64,000 bases of DNA from CAZKEW01 sp964580435. Its GTDB lineage: Bacteria; Acidobacteriota; Aminicenantia; Aminicenantales; UBA8522. Numbering within the stretch: the first letter of the stretch is position 1; each line of letters begins with the position of its first letter. The position numbers and the translations under genes are program-made. The DNA is taken from the NCBI GenBank assembly GCA_964580435.1, contig CAZOKP010000005.1, forward strand, positions 11,245-75,244, in the 5' to 3' direction. Positions 1 through 7,902 of the stretch are shown in pieces. Below the pieces are notes generated by a model. The model was not told where the DNA came from. It saw only the letters and a program-made list of their open reading frames with translations, and searched no databases.

Positions 1-1613
1 TCGAATATTTTTTCCGAGTCCAAATCAAGCCTGTAAATATCCGTTTTTCCGTTCCGGTCGGACAGGAAGTAGACACTCTTGGAGTCGGGAGACCATTGCG
101 GATTGATATTCTTGGCTGAGGCAAAGCCAGGGAGTCTGCGGATCTTCCCCGACTCGGGGTCCATGAGCGCCAGCTCGTAGTCCCCGTAGCTCAAGAGCGA
201 AAGGTCTGTGCCGAAGCGGTCGGTGACAAAAGCCACTGAATGCCCGTCTGGCGACCAAGCGGGCTGCAGGTCGCCGAAGAGGTCGTCTGTGAGCTGCCGC
301 AAGCTCTTTGAGCCCAAGTCATAGACATAGAGGTCTGTCTTGCCTCCGGCCAATCCGGAGAAGGCGATAAAGCGCCCATCGGGAGACCAGGTGGGGCTGT
401 ATATCTCGTCTATGTTCTTGAAGGGAATCTCATCGACGATTTTTTCGTTGGCTAAAATGGTCAGAATGGGCCGGCCGTTGCTGATGCCTCCAAAGGCAAA
501 CCGGTTTCCCGAGGAATCCCAGGCGCCGGCGGACTTGATGAATTGGATACTTTCGAATTCTGCGTTGGTCGCTGTCGAGGTGATTTTCTTTTTGATCTTG
601 CCAGTCTGGGCATCGGCCAGGTAGAGGTCGATGGAAAAAAGGTCCCTGGTCGAGAGAAACATCATCGACCGCCCGTCCGGATTGATCGAGGGCGCAATAT
701 TGTACCTGTTTTCCTCCGTACCCTTGAACAAGACCCGGCTTGAAGGCGCGAGGAGCTGGGTTTTTTTGATAAGGGGGTCGTACGTTTTCGTGTAGGCCTC
801 ATGCCACTCTTTGGACAGAACCTCAGGCGTAACGCCGAGGACTCTTGTTGACACGGCCTCGAAGTCTCCGATTCTTCCCACGCCTTTCATTAACCGGGCC
901 ACCGTCTCATCCCCATACCGGCCGGTGATATAAGCCCACAGGGCTTGCCCATAGCGGTAAGGAAAATACTTGTAGTAATTGTCCATCTTCTTGATCTGGG
1001 GAAGAAATTTCCTTTGGGTGGCATCCCGCATCCACATCGATGTATTCGGGTCCACCGAACCGATGGAAATATACTCGGCCAGGCCTTCGATAAACCAGAG
1101 AGGAATGCGCTCGGCACTGGCCGCCGCGCCTCCTCCGGACCCAACGGCATTCATCATGTCGTATTGAAAAGCGTGGACGAGCTCGTGGCCGATGACGTGG
1201 TCTGTCTCAGCCAGCGAACCTCCCACGGGCAGGATGATCCTCCGCTTCAAAGACTCCGTCACTCCTCCCGTCCCTTCTCCGAGAATATCGGAAATGGCCG
1301 TTGTCTGCTGGAAAGCGGGACTGCTCGAATAAAGGATCAGAGGCTGACGACCCCGGAGGTCATAGTTGAGAATGCGCGAAATCCGGGCGAACCAGCGCTC
1401 GGCCATGCGCGCCGATTCTTCAGCTACCGCTTTGAACTCAGGGTAATAATAGACGTCAAAATGCTTGGTCTTGAGAATTTTGAAATCAAACCTCTGATAC
1501 TGGACTTTATTGCGGCCGAAGTATTGCCCATAAAGTCCGGAATTGAAAAGCGTTAAGCTCAAGCTCAGGATAAAAAGAGATGTCCAGACTCTCCTCCTGG
1601 TTATGGTTTTCAT
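1..1613 (-). CDS. TolB-like beta-propeller metallopeptidase (peptidase MA type), 3' end cut by window
   Basis: Secreted or periplasmic protein read from an ATG at 1613 to the left edge, 537 codons and still open. It starts with a signal peptide (MKTITRRRVW, then a hydrophobic run). Near residues 155-160 is a zinc-protease HExxH motif (HELVH), followed by IEGLAEY, where the Glu is the usual third ligand of gluzincin-type peptidases. The second half has repeated WSPDG / WSPDSK / INPDGR blades typical of TolB/WD40-like propellers. The combination peptidase_MA plus TolB propeller is known from Acidobacteria-like genomes. A GGAGG Shine-Dalgarno sits 7 nt before the ATG. Substrate unknown; the zinc peptidase call is firm, the cellular role is inference. 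Confidence 0.85.
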   Translation of the reverse strand, partial: MKTITRRRVWTSLFILSLSLTLFNSGLYGQYFGRNKVQYQRFDFKILKTKHFDVYYYPEFKAVAEESARMAERWFARISRILNYDLRGRQPLILYSSSPAFQQTTAISDILGEGTGGVTESLKRRIILPVGGSLAETDHVIGHELVHAFQYDMMNAVGSGGGAAASAERIPLWFIEGLAEYISIGSVDPNTSMWMRDATQRKFLPQIKKMDNYYKYFPYRYGQALWAYITGRYGDETVARLMKGVGRIGDFEAVSTRVLGVTPEVLSKEWHEAYTKTYDPLIKKTQLLAPSSRVLFKGTEENRYNIAPSINPDGRSMMFLSTRDLFSIDLYLADAQTGKIKKKITSTATNAEFESIQFIKSAGAWDSSGNRFAFGGISNGRPILTILANEKIVDEIPFKNIDEIYSPTWSPDGRFIAFSGLAGGKTDLYVYDLGSKSLRQLTDDLFGDLQPAWSPDGHSVAFVTDRFGTDLSLLSYGDYELALMDPESGKIRRLPGFASAKNINPQWSPDSKSVYFLSDRNGKTDIYRLDLDSEKIF

Positions 1614-1668
1614 TAATGTCCTCCTCGATCATCGGTCCTGGCGCTCGTTTGGATCAAGAGCAGCCTAA

Positions 1669-1696
1669 ATCTTACTATCTTTATAGATTCTATCAA
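1669..1696 (-). promoter_or_regulatory. Candidate sigma70 promoter of the TolB/peptidase gene
   Basis: On the minus strand TTGATA (1691-1696), a 16-bp spacer and TAAGAT (1669-1674) lie about 50 bp before the GGAGG and ATG of the peptidase gene. The boxes fit the -35/-10 style seen elsewhere in this window. Confidence 0.45.
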
Positions 1697-1783
1697 ATTA
1701 GTCAGCTTTTTTCCACCCGGCGGTGGTCCATCCCTATTGGATATAAAATAAAAAAAGCCCTCCAGACAATATCATTCCTTATA

Positions 1784-1881
1784 TTATATAACAAATAAAC
1801 CTCGGCGGCCGTTGCGAAATGCGCCGATCCGCTTTCGTTCTGTCTCGAACCTTGCCTCCGAGGCGAAGATAGTAACGCTCA
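1784..1881 (-). CDS. Tiny ORF downstream of a sigma54-like promoter (doubtful)
   Basis: A 32-codon ORF (starting MSVTIFASEARF) follows a sigma54-like promoter on the minus strand and has a weak GGCGG-type ribosome site before the ATG at 1881. It is rich in Arg and resembles nothing I recognise. It could be a real small protein, but the transcript may equally be a non-coding RNA or run on into the TolB/peptidase gene 170 bp downstream. No other gene is visible between 1614 and 2037. Confidence 0.15.
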
Positions 1882-1900
1882 TATCGTATCCGCCCTCATT

Positions 1901-1919
1901 ACAGCAAATTTTATGCCAA
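1901..1919 (-). promoter_or_regulatory. Sigma54-type promoter candidate (-24/-12)
   Basis: Read on the minus strand the site is TTGGCATAAAATTTGCTGT. It has GG and GC elements separated by exactly 10 bp and matches the consensus TGGCAC-N5-TTGC at nearly all key positions. Transcription would run toward 1890 and lower coordinates, into a 270-bp stretch before the TolB/peptidase gene. No sigma54 activator is encoded nearby in the window. Confidence 0.45.
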
Positions 1920-2037
1920 AACGTCTCCCTCTCCCCGCCTGTTCCATTGGAGAGCTCTGGTGAACGAACGAACAGCGTGTCCCATGGCGAGGACAGATGT
2001 CGACGCAGAAGACAAACGGCCATCCCTTCCCAGTTCA

Positions 2038-2610
2038 TCAGTCTTCCAGCCGGTTAAACCAAGCGATCTCTGCCAGAGACTTCCTCTTTTTCTCCCGCCA
2101 AGGCCTCTTCTCATAATAGCCCATAGTCATCAGGCAGACGATTTTGTATTTTCGCGGGATCCTAAAGAACTTCCTCGTTTTTCGGGAATTGAACCAGCCA
2201 ATCCAACACGTGCCGAGGCCCATCTCCTCTGCCTGAAGGGCGAGATGTTCCCCGGCAATGCCGATATCCACGAGATAGAACGAGACATCTTGGATCCGTC
2301 CGCCCAGCCTGTGGGCGACCAGATCAAGCCTTGCCATAATGACAATAAGGACCGGGGCCTTGGCGGCAAATCTAGAAAAGGAATACGCGCCCGAAAAGGC
2401 TTCGGCAGCAAATTCGGTTTTGAGCTGAGGGTCATCGACGATCAAAAAACGCCAGGGCTGCGCGTTCTCGGCTGAAGGCGCCAGCCGGGCCGCTTCGATA
2501 CAGGCCAGGATTTGTTCCCTCTCCACAGGTCTGTCCAGATACCGGCGGACGCTGCGACGGTTCGCGATCAGCTCTTGCAAGGGAGTTCTCGGCATCTCGA
2601 TTGACTCCAT
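2038..2610 (-). CDS. Nitroreductase family protein (FMN-dependent)
   Basis: 190-aa flavoprotein of the nitroreductase family, expected to reduce quinones, nitro compounds or similar with NAD(P)H. Near the N-terminus is the FMN-binding motif NRRSVRRYLDRPV, followed by SAENAQPWRFLIV, which is the family signature. The C-terminal GLGTCWIGWF is also typical. An internal ATG at 2595 has a GGAG 9 nt upstream and could be the true start. The gene stands alone between the TolB/peptidase gene and a remnant gene on the other strand. Substrate cannot be told from sequence. Confidence 0.85.
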   Translation of the reverse strand: MESIEMPRTPLQELIANRRSVRRYLDRPVEREQILACIEAARLAPSAENAQPWRFLIVDDPQLKTEFAAEAFSGAYSFSRFAAKAPVLIVIMARLDLVAHRLGGRIQDVSFYLVDIGIAGEHLALQAEEMGLGTCWIGWFNSRKTRKFFRIPRKYKIVCLMTMGYYEKRPWREKKRKSLAEIAWFNRLED

Positions 2611-2741
2611 CTACATTACCTGGAGCTCGAAAAGAAATCAACTTCCCGGCCCCTTTTTATTTCCTATTTTTTGCCTCCGGTTTAAAATATCCGACAAAAG
2701 ATAACGAGAGCTCGAAAGTATTTTTCAATTAGGAGACCGTC

Positions 2742-3050
2742 GTGATAAAAAGAATCTCGATCGGCTGGTCGCAGATGGAAGGCCATTTTCTTCAGGTCCA
2801 AGCGGATTATCTGTTCTACAGTGCCCGGATTGCCCGCGACCAAAACGTTCAGTTTTCTTTTGACGTCGGCGCCGGCGGGAAAATCATCGTTCAGGATAAT
2901 AACAGCGCCTGGTTCCGCATCCTTCTGGGGATTGATTTGTTTCTCAAAAAAACTCCGTTGAATATCTTCTTCGAGATCGCCCCGTCCTTTGCTTTCGACG
3001 AGATCAATCTTTGCGGAGCGATCGGCATCCGCTACATCTTCACTCGATGA
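2742..3050 (+). pseudogene. 5'-truncated DUF3996-like beta-barrel/outer-membrane protein remnant
   Basis: 102 codons from a GTG with a good AGGAG site 6 nt upstream. The product alternates hydrophobic and polar residues and ends GIGIRYIFTR, like the last strand of small outer-membrane barrels such as the DUF3996 family. Those proteins have a signal peptide and are longer; here the N-terminus begins inside the barrel and an in-frame TAG lies just upstream (2730-2732). I read it as a 5'-deleted gene, possibly still translated. Assignment to DUF3996 rests on the C-terminal pattern only. Confidence 0.4.
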
Positions 3051-3271
3051 CCTGGCAGGAATTTCTAGGAAGCATCTTCTATGATGATGTGATGGGGGCG
3101 GGCCCTGTCGCAGTTCCCCCCGGCGCCCGTGCGGTCAATCATGTTGTTTCCAGAGCCAAAGACGGGGGCATCAAACGCTCGGGGCGGCGGAGGACCCCCG
3201 AACCACGCCCCCCCTTCTATCAGCATAGGACTATCACGGAATTGAAAATGCTTCCGAACGTCTAAAAAAGA
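3051..3271 (+). other. Gene-free stretch
   Basis: About 220 bp of GC-rich sequence between the barrel remnant and the next promoter. Nothing recognisable as a gene, RNA or repeat is seen. Confidence 0.4.
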
Positions 3272-3300
3272 TTGCGCGTTGGATGACTTTCTGGTATAGT
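3272..3300 (+). promoter_or_regulatory. Sigma70 promoter of the lipoprotein gene
   Basis: TTGCGC (3272-3277), 17-bp spacer, TATAGT (3295-3300). Transcription would begin near 3307, inside the inverted repeat that follows directly. Confidence 0.6.
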
Positions 3301-3323
3301 CAAAAAGCGCTATGCGCTTTTTG
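3301..3323 (+). promoter_or_regulatory. Perfect 10-bp inverted repeat at the transcription start (operator or 5' hairpin)
   Basis: CAAAAAGCGC (3301-3310), TAT, GCGCTTTTTG (3314-3323). It abuts the -10 box of the lipoprotein promoter and covers the predicted start of transcription. It could be a repressor operator or a 5' stem in the mRNA. It is not followed by a T run that would favour termination. Confidence 0.5.
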
Positions 3324-3349
3324 CATATTATCAGAAAGGAGAAAACAGG

Positions 3350-4342
3350 ATGAAGAAATTCACAGCTATTGGTCTATCTGTTCTTTTCGCCTTGTTCTTC
3401 GTGGCCTCGTGCGCCAAAAAACCGGCTGCACCTAAAGCCGGCGCGGCTAAGGCAAATGATATGCTTTCTCTTCTCCCCAAGGAATCAGCCGGCGTGATCG
3501 TCATCGATGTTAACCGGATCATGACGACGGAATCGGTTGACAAAGCGATCAAGGAAAATAAGGACTATCAGAAATACCAGGAATTTGTCCAGGAGACGGG
3601 CATCGACCCGCAGAAAGATGTCTTTTTCTTTGTCGGGGCCATGACCGGAGATTTGAGTCAAGGGGCCAAAGACGGGGTGGCCGTCGTCAACCTCAAATAC
3701 GACAAAGATAAGCTTCTGGCCAAGATCCAAAAGGAGCGCGGCGAGCTGGCCAAGGCAGAGTACAACGGATTCACCATCTACCAGGCGGCCGGGGCCGGCG
3801 AGCAAAAACCGGTGAGCGGCGCGTTCCTGGATGATTCCAACATCATCTTCGGCACCGATTCTGCGGTCAAGAGAGTCATCGATGTCTACCAAAAAAAGGC
3901 CGAAAACATCTGGAAGAGCGCATCGCTTCCAGCCTTGCTGAAGGGCATGAACACAGATGCCATGGTCTGGGGTGGCTTTGCCGTTCCGGCAGAGGCCCTG
4001 AAAAAGGCCGCCTCGCAAAACCCGATGCTGGGCGCTTTTGCGGATATCCAGTCCATCATCATTTCCTTTGATTACAAGAACCAGAACGTCCTGGCTGAGA
4101 TCAAGGCCATGTGCCCGGACGAGGCCAAAACCAAGAAGATGGCCGATGCGCTTAACGGGTTCAAGGCCTTGGGAGCGGGAGTCGCCGCAAAAGAGCCGCT
4201 GGTCGGTGAGCTCTTGAACAAGATCGAGATCAGCTCGTCGGCCGATCATGTCAAGATCAATGCCAGCATACCCGAGGAGCTTATCAAGAGTCTCAGCGAG
4301 AAAGTGAAAGTTGAGAAACCCCAGCCCGAGGGCCAGAATTAG
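3350..4342 (+). CDS. Secreted lipoprotein of unknown function
   Basis: 330-aa protein with a type II signal peptide ending in a lipobox (FVASC, Cys at residue 21), then a Lys/Ala/Pro linker, so it is probably anchored in a membrane facing the periplasm. The body has alternating sections (LLPKESAGVIVIDVNRI, VFFFVGAMTGD, AVVNLKYDKDKLL) reminiscent of DUF3352-type proteins, but I do not assign a family. An AAAGGAG site precedes the ATG. It has its own promoter with an inverted repeat at the start site. Its stop overlaps the stop of the convergent ABC permease gene by 4 bp. No function can be given. Confidence 0.75.
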   Translation: MKKFTAIGLSVLFALFFVASCAKKPAAPKAGAAKANDMLSLLPKESAGVIVIDVNRIMTTESVDKAIKENKDYQKYQEFVQETGIDPQKDVFFFVGAMTGDLSQGAKDGVAVVNLKYDKDKLLAKIQKERGELAKAEYNGFTIYQAAGAGEQKPVSGAFLDDSNIIFGTDSAVKRVIDVYQKKAENIWKSASLPALLKGMNTDAMVWGGFAVPAEALKKAASQNPMLGAFADIQSIIISFDYKNQNVLAEIKAMCPDEAKTKKMADALNGFKALGAGVAAKEPLVGELLNKIEISSSADHVKINASIPEELIKSLSEKVKVEKPQPEGQN

Positions 4343-5127
4343 TCCTCAAGAACATAATCTTTAAGAGAAAAAAGTAGACAGGCCAGGCCCAAAAAAGCTG
4401 CCGTAACCAGGAAAAGAACGAGAAGGGCAATTGCCGGTTGAGTCGGCACCAGCCGGAAGGTCAAGAAGGAGAACCTCCCCGGAGAGGAAGAGGGCAGGAA
4501 CGACTTGAGATAGTGGATAATCGCAAATCGCTGCGTCGACCCGGGAAAATACTGGATGACATTTTCCCAGCCAAAACTGAAGAGCAGCCCGAAAAAAATC
4601 GACCTTCTTAAAAAACTCCCGAAAAAAGTAAAAAACGCAGTGTACGCGATAATCCCCAAGGTTGAGACGCCCCAATATCGGAACAGCGTCAGGTAGATGG
4701 AGCCGTCGAGAAGACGGCTGATGTTAAGAACGGCAAAGGAAAAAACCATGCCCAGGCTGACCATCCCGATGACGATGACCGTATAAGCGGCGTACTTGCC
4801 CAAGACGATGGCTGATTTCGGAATCGGACGGGTGAGGAGATAAGTAAGGGTTTTGCCTTCCACCTCTTCGGAGCAGACCGATGTTCCATAAAAAAGAGCC
4901 AGGATCAGGATGATCAATTGAAGATAAAACAGCATGATGATGTTAGTGAAGAGGTAGAGGCCATCGAGAGAATGGCTCTCGGAAAAGACCTGGTTGAATT
5001 TGATGACCAGAGCCACGACCACTGGCAAGAAGCTCAACAGAAAAAAGAATTTTGTCCTCCTGGCCTTCTTACCCAGGGAAAAGAAAACCGAAAAAACGTG
5101 ACCAAGAGTCTTGACATAATAACGCAT
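4339..5127 (-). CDS. ABC-2 type transporter permease (second pair)
   Basis: 262-aa integral membrane protein with about six hydrophobic segments, beginning MRYYVKTLGHVFSVFFSLGK. The loop SEEVEGKTLTYLLTRPI is the typical ABC-2/NosY-like motif (EE..G.T..LL..P.). It would form an exporter with the ATPase encoded just upstream (gene end 5129, 1 bp away). Start chosen at the ATG at 5127 because upstream in-frame codons lie inside the ATPase gene. Last gene of the four-gene minus-strand operon 7829-4339. Cargo unknown. Confidence 0.85.
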   Translation of the reverse strand: MRYYVKTLGHVFSVFFSLGKKARRTKFFFLLSFLPVVVALVIKFNQVFSESHSLDGLYLFTNIIMLFYLQLIILILALFYGTSVCSEEVEGKTLTYLLTRPIPKSAIVLGKYAAYTVIVIGMVSLGMVFSFAVLNISRLLDGSIYLTLFRYWGVSTLGIIAYTAFFTFFGSFLRRSIFFGLLFSFGWENVIQYFPGSTQRFAIIHYLKSFLPSSSPGRFSFLTFRLVPTQPAIALLVLFLVTAAFLGLACLLFSLKDYVLED

Positions 5128-5128
5128 T

Positions 5129-6052
5129 CTATTTACCCACGAGATAATCGAACACGGCCTGCAGATTATCATCGGCAGAAGTGATCTCTTCGACCTCAAT
5201 CCTGTTCTTCACCAGAAGGGATTGAAGAAGGCCGAAGAATCTATCCCGATTATTCGTCTCGACCAAAAGCGCCCGCGAGTCCGGCCCAATATGAACTTTC
5301 AAAACATATTCCTCCCGCAAGACCAGGGCGGCAAGGCCGCGCGGGTCGGCACACTTGACCGAAACCATATGAGGGTGGCTCTCGATCAGGTCACGGATAT
5401 AATGGATATCTCCCTTAGCGAAAATTTTGCCCTGATGAATCAGGATGATATTCTTGGTCAGGGCTTCGATCTCGGGCAGCACATGGCTCGAGACGATAAT
5501 GGTCTTCCCCTCTTTGAAGTCTTTGATCAGCCGGATGAGCTTGCGCTTTCCCAGCGGGTCCATTCCGCTCAAAGGCTCATCCAGGATGAGGATGTCCGGG
5601 TCGTGAGCGATCGCCTGGGCAAATTTGAGCCTCTGACGCATGCCGCGGCTGTAGGCTCTGATTAATCTTTTTTTATCTCCGACGAGCTCGACGATCTCCA
5701 GGGCCCGCTCCGCCCGGGATTGGATCTCCTCTGCAGAAAATTGCTGCAGCCTCAGAAGGCTGGTCAAGAATTCCCACCCAGTCATCTCCTCGTAGAAAGA
5801 GTCCTGCTCGGGGCAAAAACCGAGGCGCGAAAAAAGGGCATAGTTATTTCTAACCTTCTGCCCGTAAATGGCGACTTGACCGATACTCGGCCTGATCTGG
5901 CCGGTCAGGAGCTTGAGGAAGGTCGATTTCCCGGCGCCGTTCGGTCCGAGAAGCCCGGTTATCCCAGGCTCGATCTGGAGGGTGACGTCGCTCAGCCCGA
6001 GGACATTGCCGTACCACTTGGACAGCTTGCTCGTTTCGATCACAGCGGTCAT
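5129..6052 (-). CDS. ABC transporter ATP-binding protein (second pair)
   Basis: 307-aa ATPase starting MTAVIETSKLSKWYGN. It has the Walker A motif LLGPNGAGKST, the Q-loop GFCPEQDSFYEEMTGWE, the signature YSRGMRQRLKFAQA and Walker B LILDEPLSGMDPLGK with the H-switch VSSHVLPEIE. The C-terminal 80 residues form the extra domain common in GldA/NosF-like exporter ATPases. ATG at 6052 overlaps the upstream permease stop by 4 bp (ATGA), so translation is coupled. Partner permease is the 5127-4339 gene. Confidence 0.9.
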   Translation of the reverse strand: MTAVIETSKLSKWYGNVLGLSDVTLQIEPGITGLLGPNGAGKSTFLKLLTGQIRPSIGQVAIYGQKVRNNYALFSRLGFCPEQDSFYEEMTGWEFLTSLLRLQQFSAEEIQSRAERALEIVELVGDKKRLIRAYSRGMRQRLKFAQAIAHDPDILILDEPLSGMDPLGKRKLIRLIKDFKEGKTIIVSSHVLPEIEALTKNIILIHQGKIFAKGDIHYIRDLIESHPHMVSVKCADPRGLAALVLREEYVLKVHIGPDSRALLVETNNRDRFFGLLQSLLVKNRIEVEEITSADDNLQAVFDYLVGK

Positions 6053-6921
6053 TTGATGACGTCCACTCCTTTGACTTTGCTTATCATCACTAAGTACGCC
6101 AGGAAACAGATCCCCAGCAAAATGAAGAACGACCAATACCAGGGAACAGCGTAGGCCGGTTTCATTTTAAAGATGAAGGCTCCGACCTGCTGAAGATTGG
6201 CTTTCACGGAAAGGAGAACAAAGCCCGGTTTTTTAAAATATTCGTAAAAGAAGCCAGAAAGGATGTCGGAAAAGATATACACGGCAAAGATCAGGATAGA
6301 GACATACCTCCTGTTCTTGCTCAACGCTGAAAGCAGGAGCGTATAAAAACAGAAAAACAAGGACACGACCAAGGAATAGACGATGACGGAGACAATCAGC
6401 CAGGGATAAGAGGCGATAAACTGGAAGCTCCCGGAAAAGAGCAGCTTGAAGAGAATAAAAAGAAGCCCGGGAACAGCGGTCAGGAGAAGAAGGAAAAACA
6501 AGACGATTGCGCCTTTTCCGACCAGGTAGTCGCGCTTCTCCAGCGGCCTCGAGAAATACAGCTGGAGAGAATTGCCTTTGAGGTCATCGGAGATGAGGCC
6601 GGCCCCACTGACGACGAGGATCATGACCATTATGAAGAGAAGAAAATCACCCGTGAAATAGGTCTTGAAATAAGCCGGATTGACCTCGAGCAGCTTGGGC
6701 GTACCCCGGACCATATATTTGAAATCCTCGATTCTCTCGGAGACATAGATCCCCACAAGGAACACGAGAGCGGGTATAAAGGACCCGAAGTAAAGGAACT
6801 TGAAATATTTTTTCTTGAACGAGAGCTTGATGCCGAGCCAGGTGATCGGCCACCAGGCAAACTTCCTTTCTCTGAGCACGCCGTCCCAATGGATGTATCC
6901 TTTCTCCCTGATGGTCATCAA
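6049..6921 (-). CDS. ABC-2 type transporter permease (first pair)
   Basis: 290-aa membrane protein with about six transmembrane segments. It contains LISDDLKGNSLQLYFSRPLEKRDY, the ABC-2 permease loop, and a long second loop (residues about 45-85). Start at the tandem ATG near 6921, whose first codon overlaps the stop of the upstream ATPase. It works with the ATPase at 7829-6918. Distinct in sequence from the second permease, so the operon encodes two exporters or one heteromeric exporter. Confidence 0.85.
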   Translation of the reverse strand: MMTIREKGYIHWDGVLRERKFAWWPITWLGIKLSFKKKYFKFLYFGSFIPALVFLVGIYVSERIEDFKYMVRGTPKLLEVNPAYFKTYFTGDFLLFIMVMILVVSGAGLISDDLKGNSLQLYFSRPLEKRDYLVGKGAIVLFFLLLLTAVPGLLFILFKLLFSGSFQFIASYPWLIVSVIVYSLVVSLFFCFYTLLLSALSKNRRYVSILIFAVYIFSDILSGFFYEYFKKPGFVLLSVKANLQQVGAFIFKMKPAYAVPWYWSFFILLGICFLAYLVMISKVKGVDVIK

Positions 6922-7829
6922 TCCACTCCAACCGCCTTGGCGAAAAGGTCCTCGAGGGAGGTTTGACTCCTGACGAACAGGCGGACCTGCACTTTCTCCT
7001 CTTCCGCCGCCTGGAAAAATTCGATGATTTCTCTGTCTGCCGGGATATATACCTTCAGCAGGTTGTCTTCGGTCTCTTCGACCTTGTAGCCTATGCTCCT
7101 CAATCTCTCAACAAAACCCTGTCCATCCCCTTTTATCCTCACTTCATAGAGCCTGAAGTGGAGCCGCTTGAGCTCGCTGATTTTTCCTTGGGCCGCCAGC
7201 CGCCCTTTGTTGAGAATCACCACATCCGAGCAGACGGATTCGATATCGGTGAGGATATGCGAGGAGATCAGCACTTGAATGTCTTTCTTGGAAGAGATAT
7301 CCGTGATCAGTTCGAGGATCTCTTTCCGGCCCTGCGGGTCCAGGTTGCTGGTCGGCTCATCAAGAAAGAGGAGCTTGGGATCATGGACGATGGCCTGGGC
7401 AAGCTTGAGCCTCTGCTTCATGCCGGCGGAATAGGTCTCCAACTGCCTGTACCGAGACTCCCCCAGCCCGACATAGAAAAGAACATCATGGGCTCTCTTC
7501 ATGGCTTCTTGATGAGGCATCCCGGAAAGCTCTCCGAAATAAGCCGTGAAGGTTACTGCATCCATTCCGGGGATGAGACATTCGTCTTCAGGCATATAGC
7601 CGACGTGGCGTCGGATCTGCGGCTGCTCCAGCCGGATATCATAGCCGAGGACCCGCCCGCTCCCTTTCTGAGGGGCTAAAAAACCGAGAAGGAGGCGAAG
7701 TAGAGTGCTCTTGCCCGCGCCGTTGGGTCCGAGGAGCCCGACCGCGCCTTCGGAGAGTTCCAGAGTAACGCCGTCCAGGGCTATGACTCGGCCGTAGCTG
7801 AAATGAATATCGTGGAGCTCGACGATCAT
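6918..7829 (-). CDS. ABC transporter ATP-binding protein (first pair)
   Basis: 303-aa ATPase beginning MIVELHDIHFSYGRVIALDG. Walker A is LLGPNGAGKST, the Q-loop region VGYMPEDECLIPGMDAV, signature YSAGMKQRLKLAQA, Walker B LLFLDEPTSNLDPQGR and switch ISSHILTDIE. The start at 7829 is preferred over an ATG 21 nt upstream because homology to the family begins here. First gene of the ATPase-permease-ATPase-permease operon, with 4-bp overlaps between the first three genes. Substrate not predictable. Confidence 0.9.
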   Translation of the reverse strand: MIVELHDIHFSYGRVIALDGVTLELSEGAVGLLGPNGAGKSTLLRLLLGFLAPQKGSGRVLGYDIRLEQPQIRRHVGYMPEDECLIPGMDAVTFTAYFGELSGMPHQEAMKRAHDVLFYVGLGESRYRQLETYSAGMKQRLKLAQAIVHDPKLLFLDEPTSNLDPQGRKEILELITDISSKKDIQVLISSHILTDIESVCSDVVILNKGRLAAQGKISELKRLHFRLYEVRIKGDGQGFVERLRSIGYKVEETEDNLLKVYIPADREIIEFFQAAEEEKVQVRLFVRSQTSLEDLFAKAVGVD

Positions 7830-7902
7830 CGTTCTCTGTCTCGGCCTCAATTCTCAAATACGAGGGTGAGGACAAAAAAGTTCAATCTTTCAAGGGAATG
7901 CA

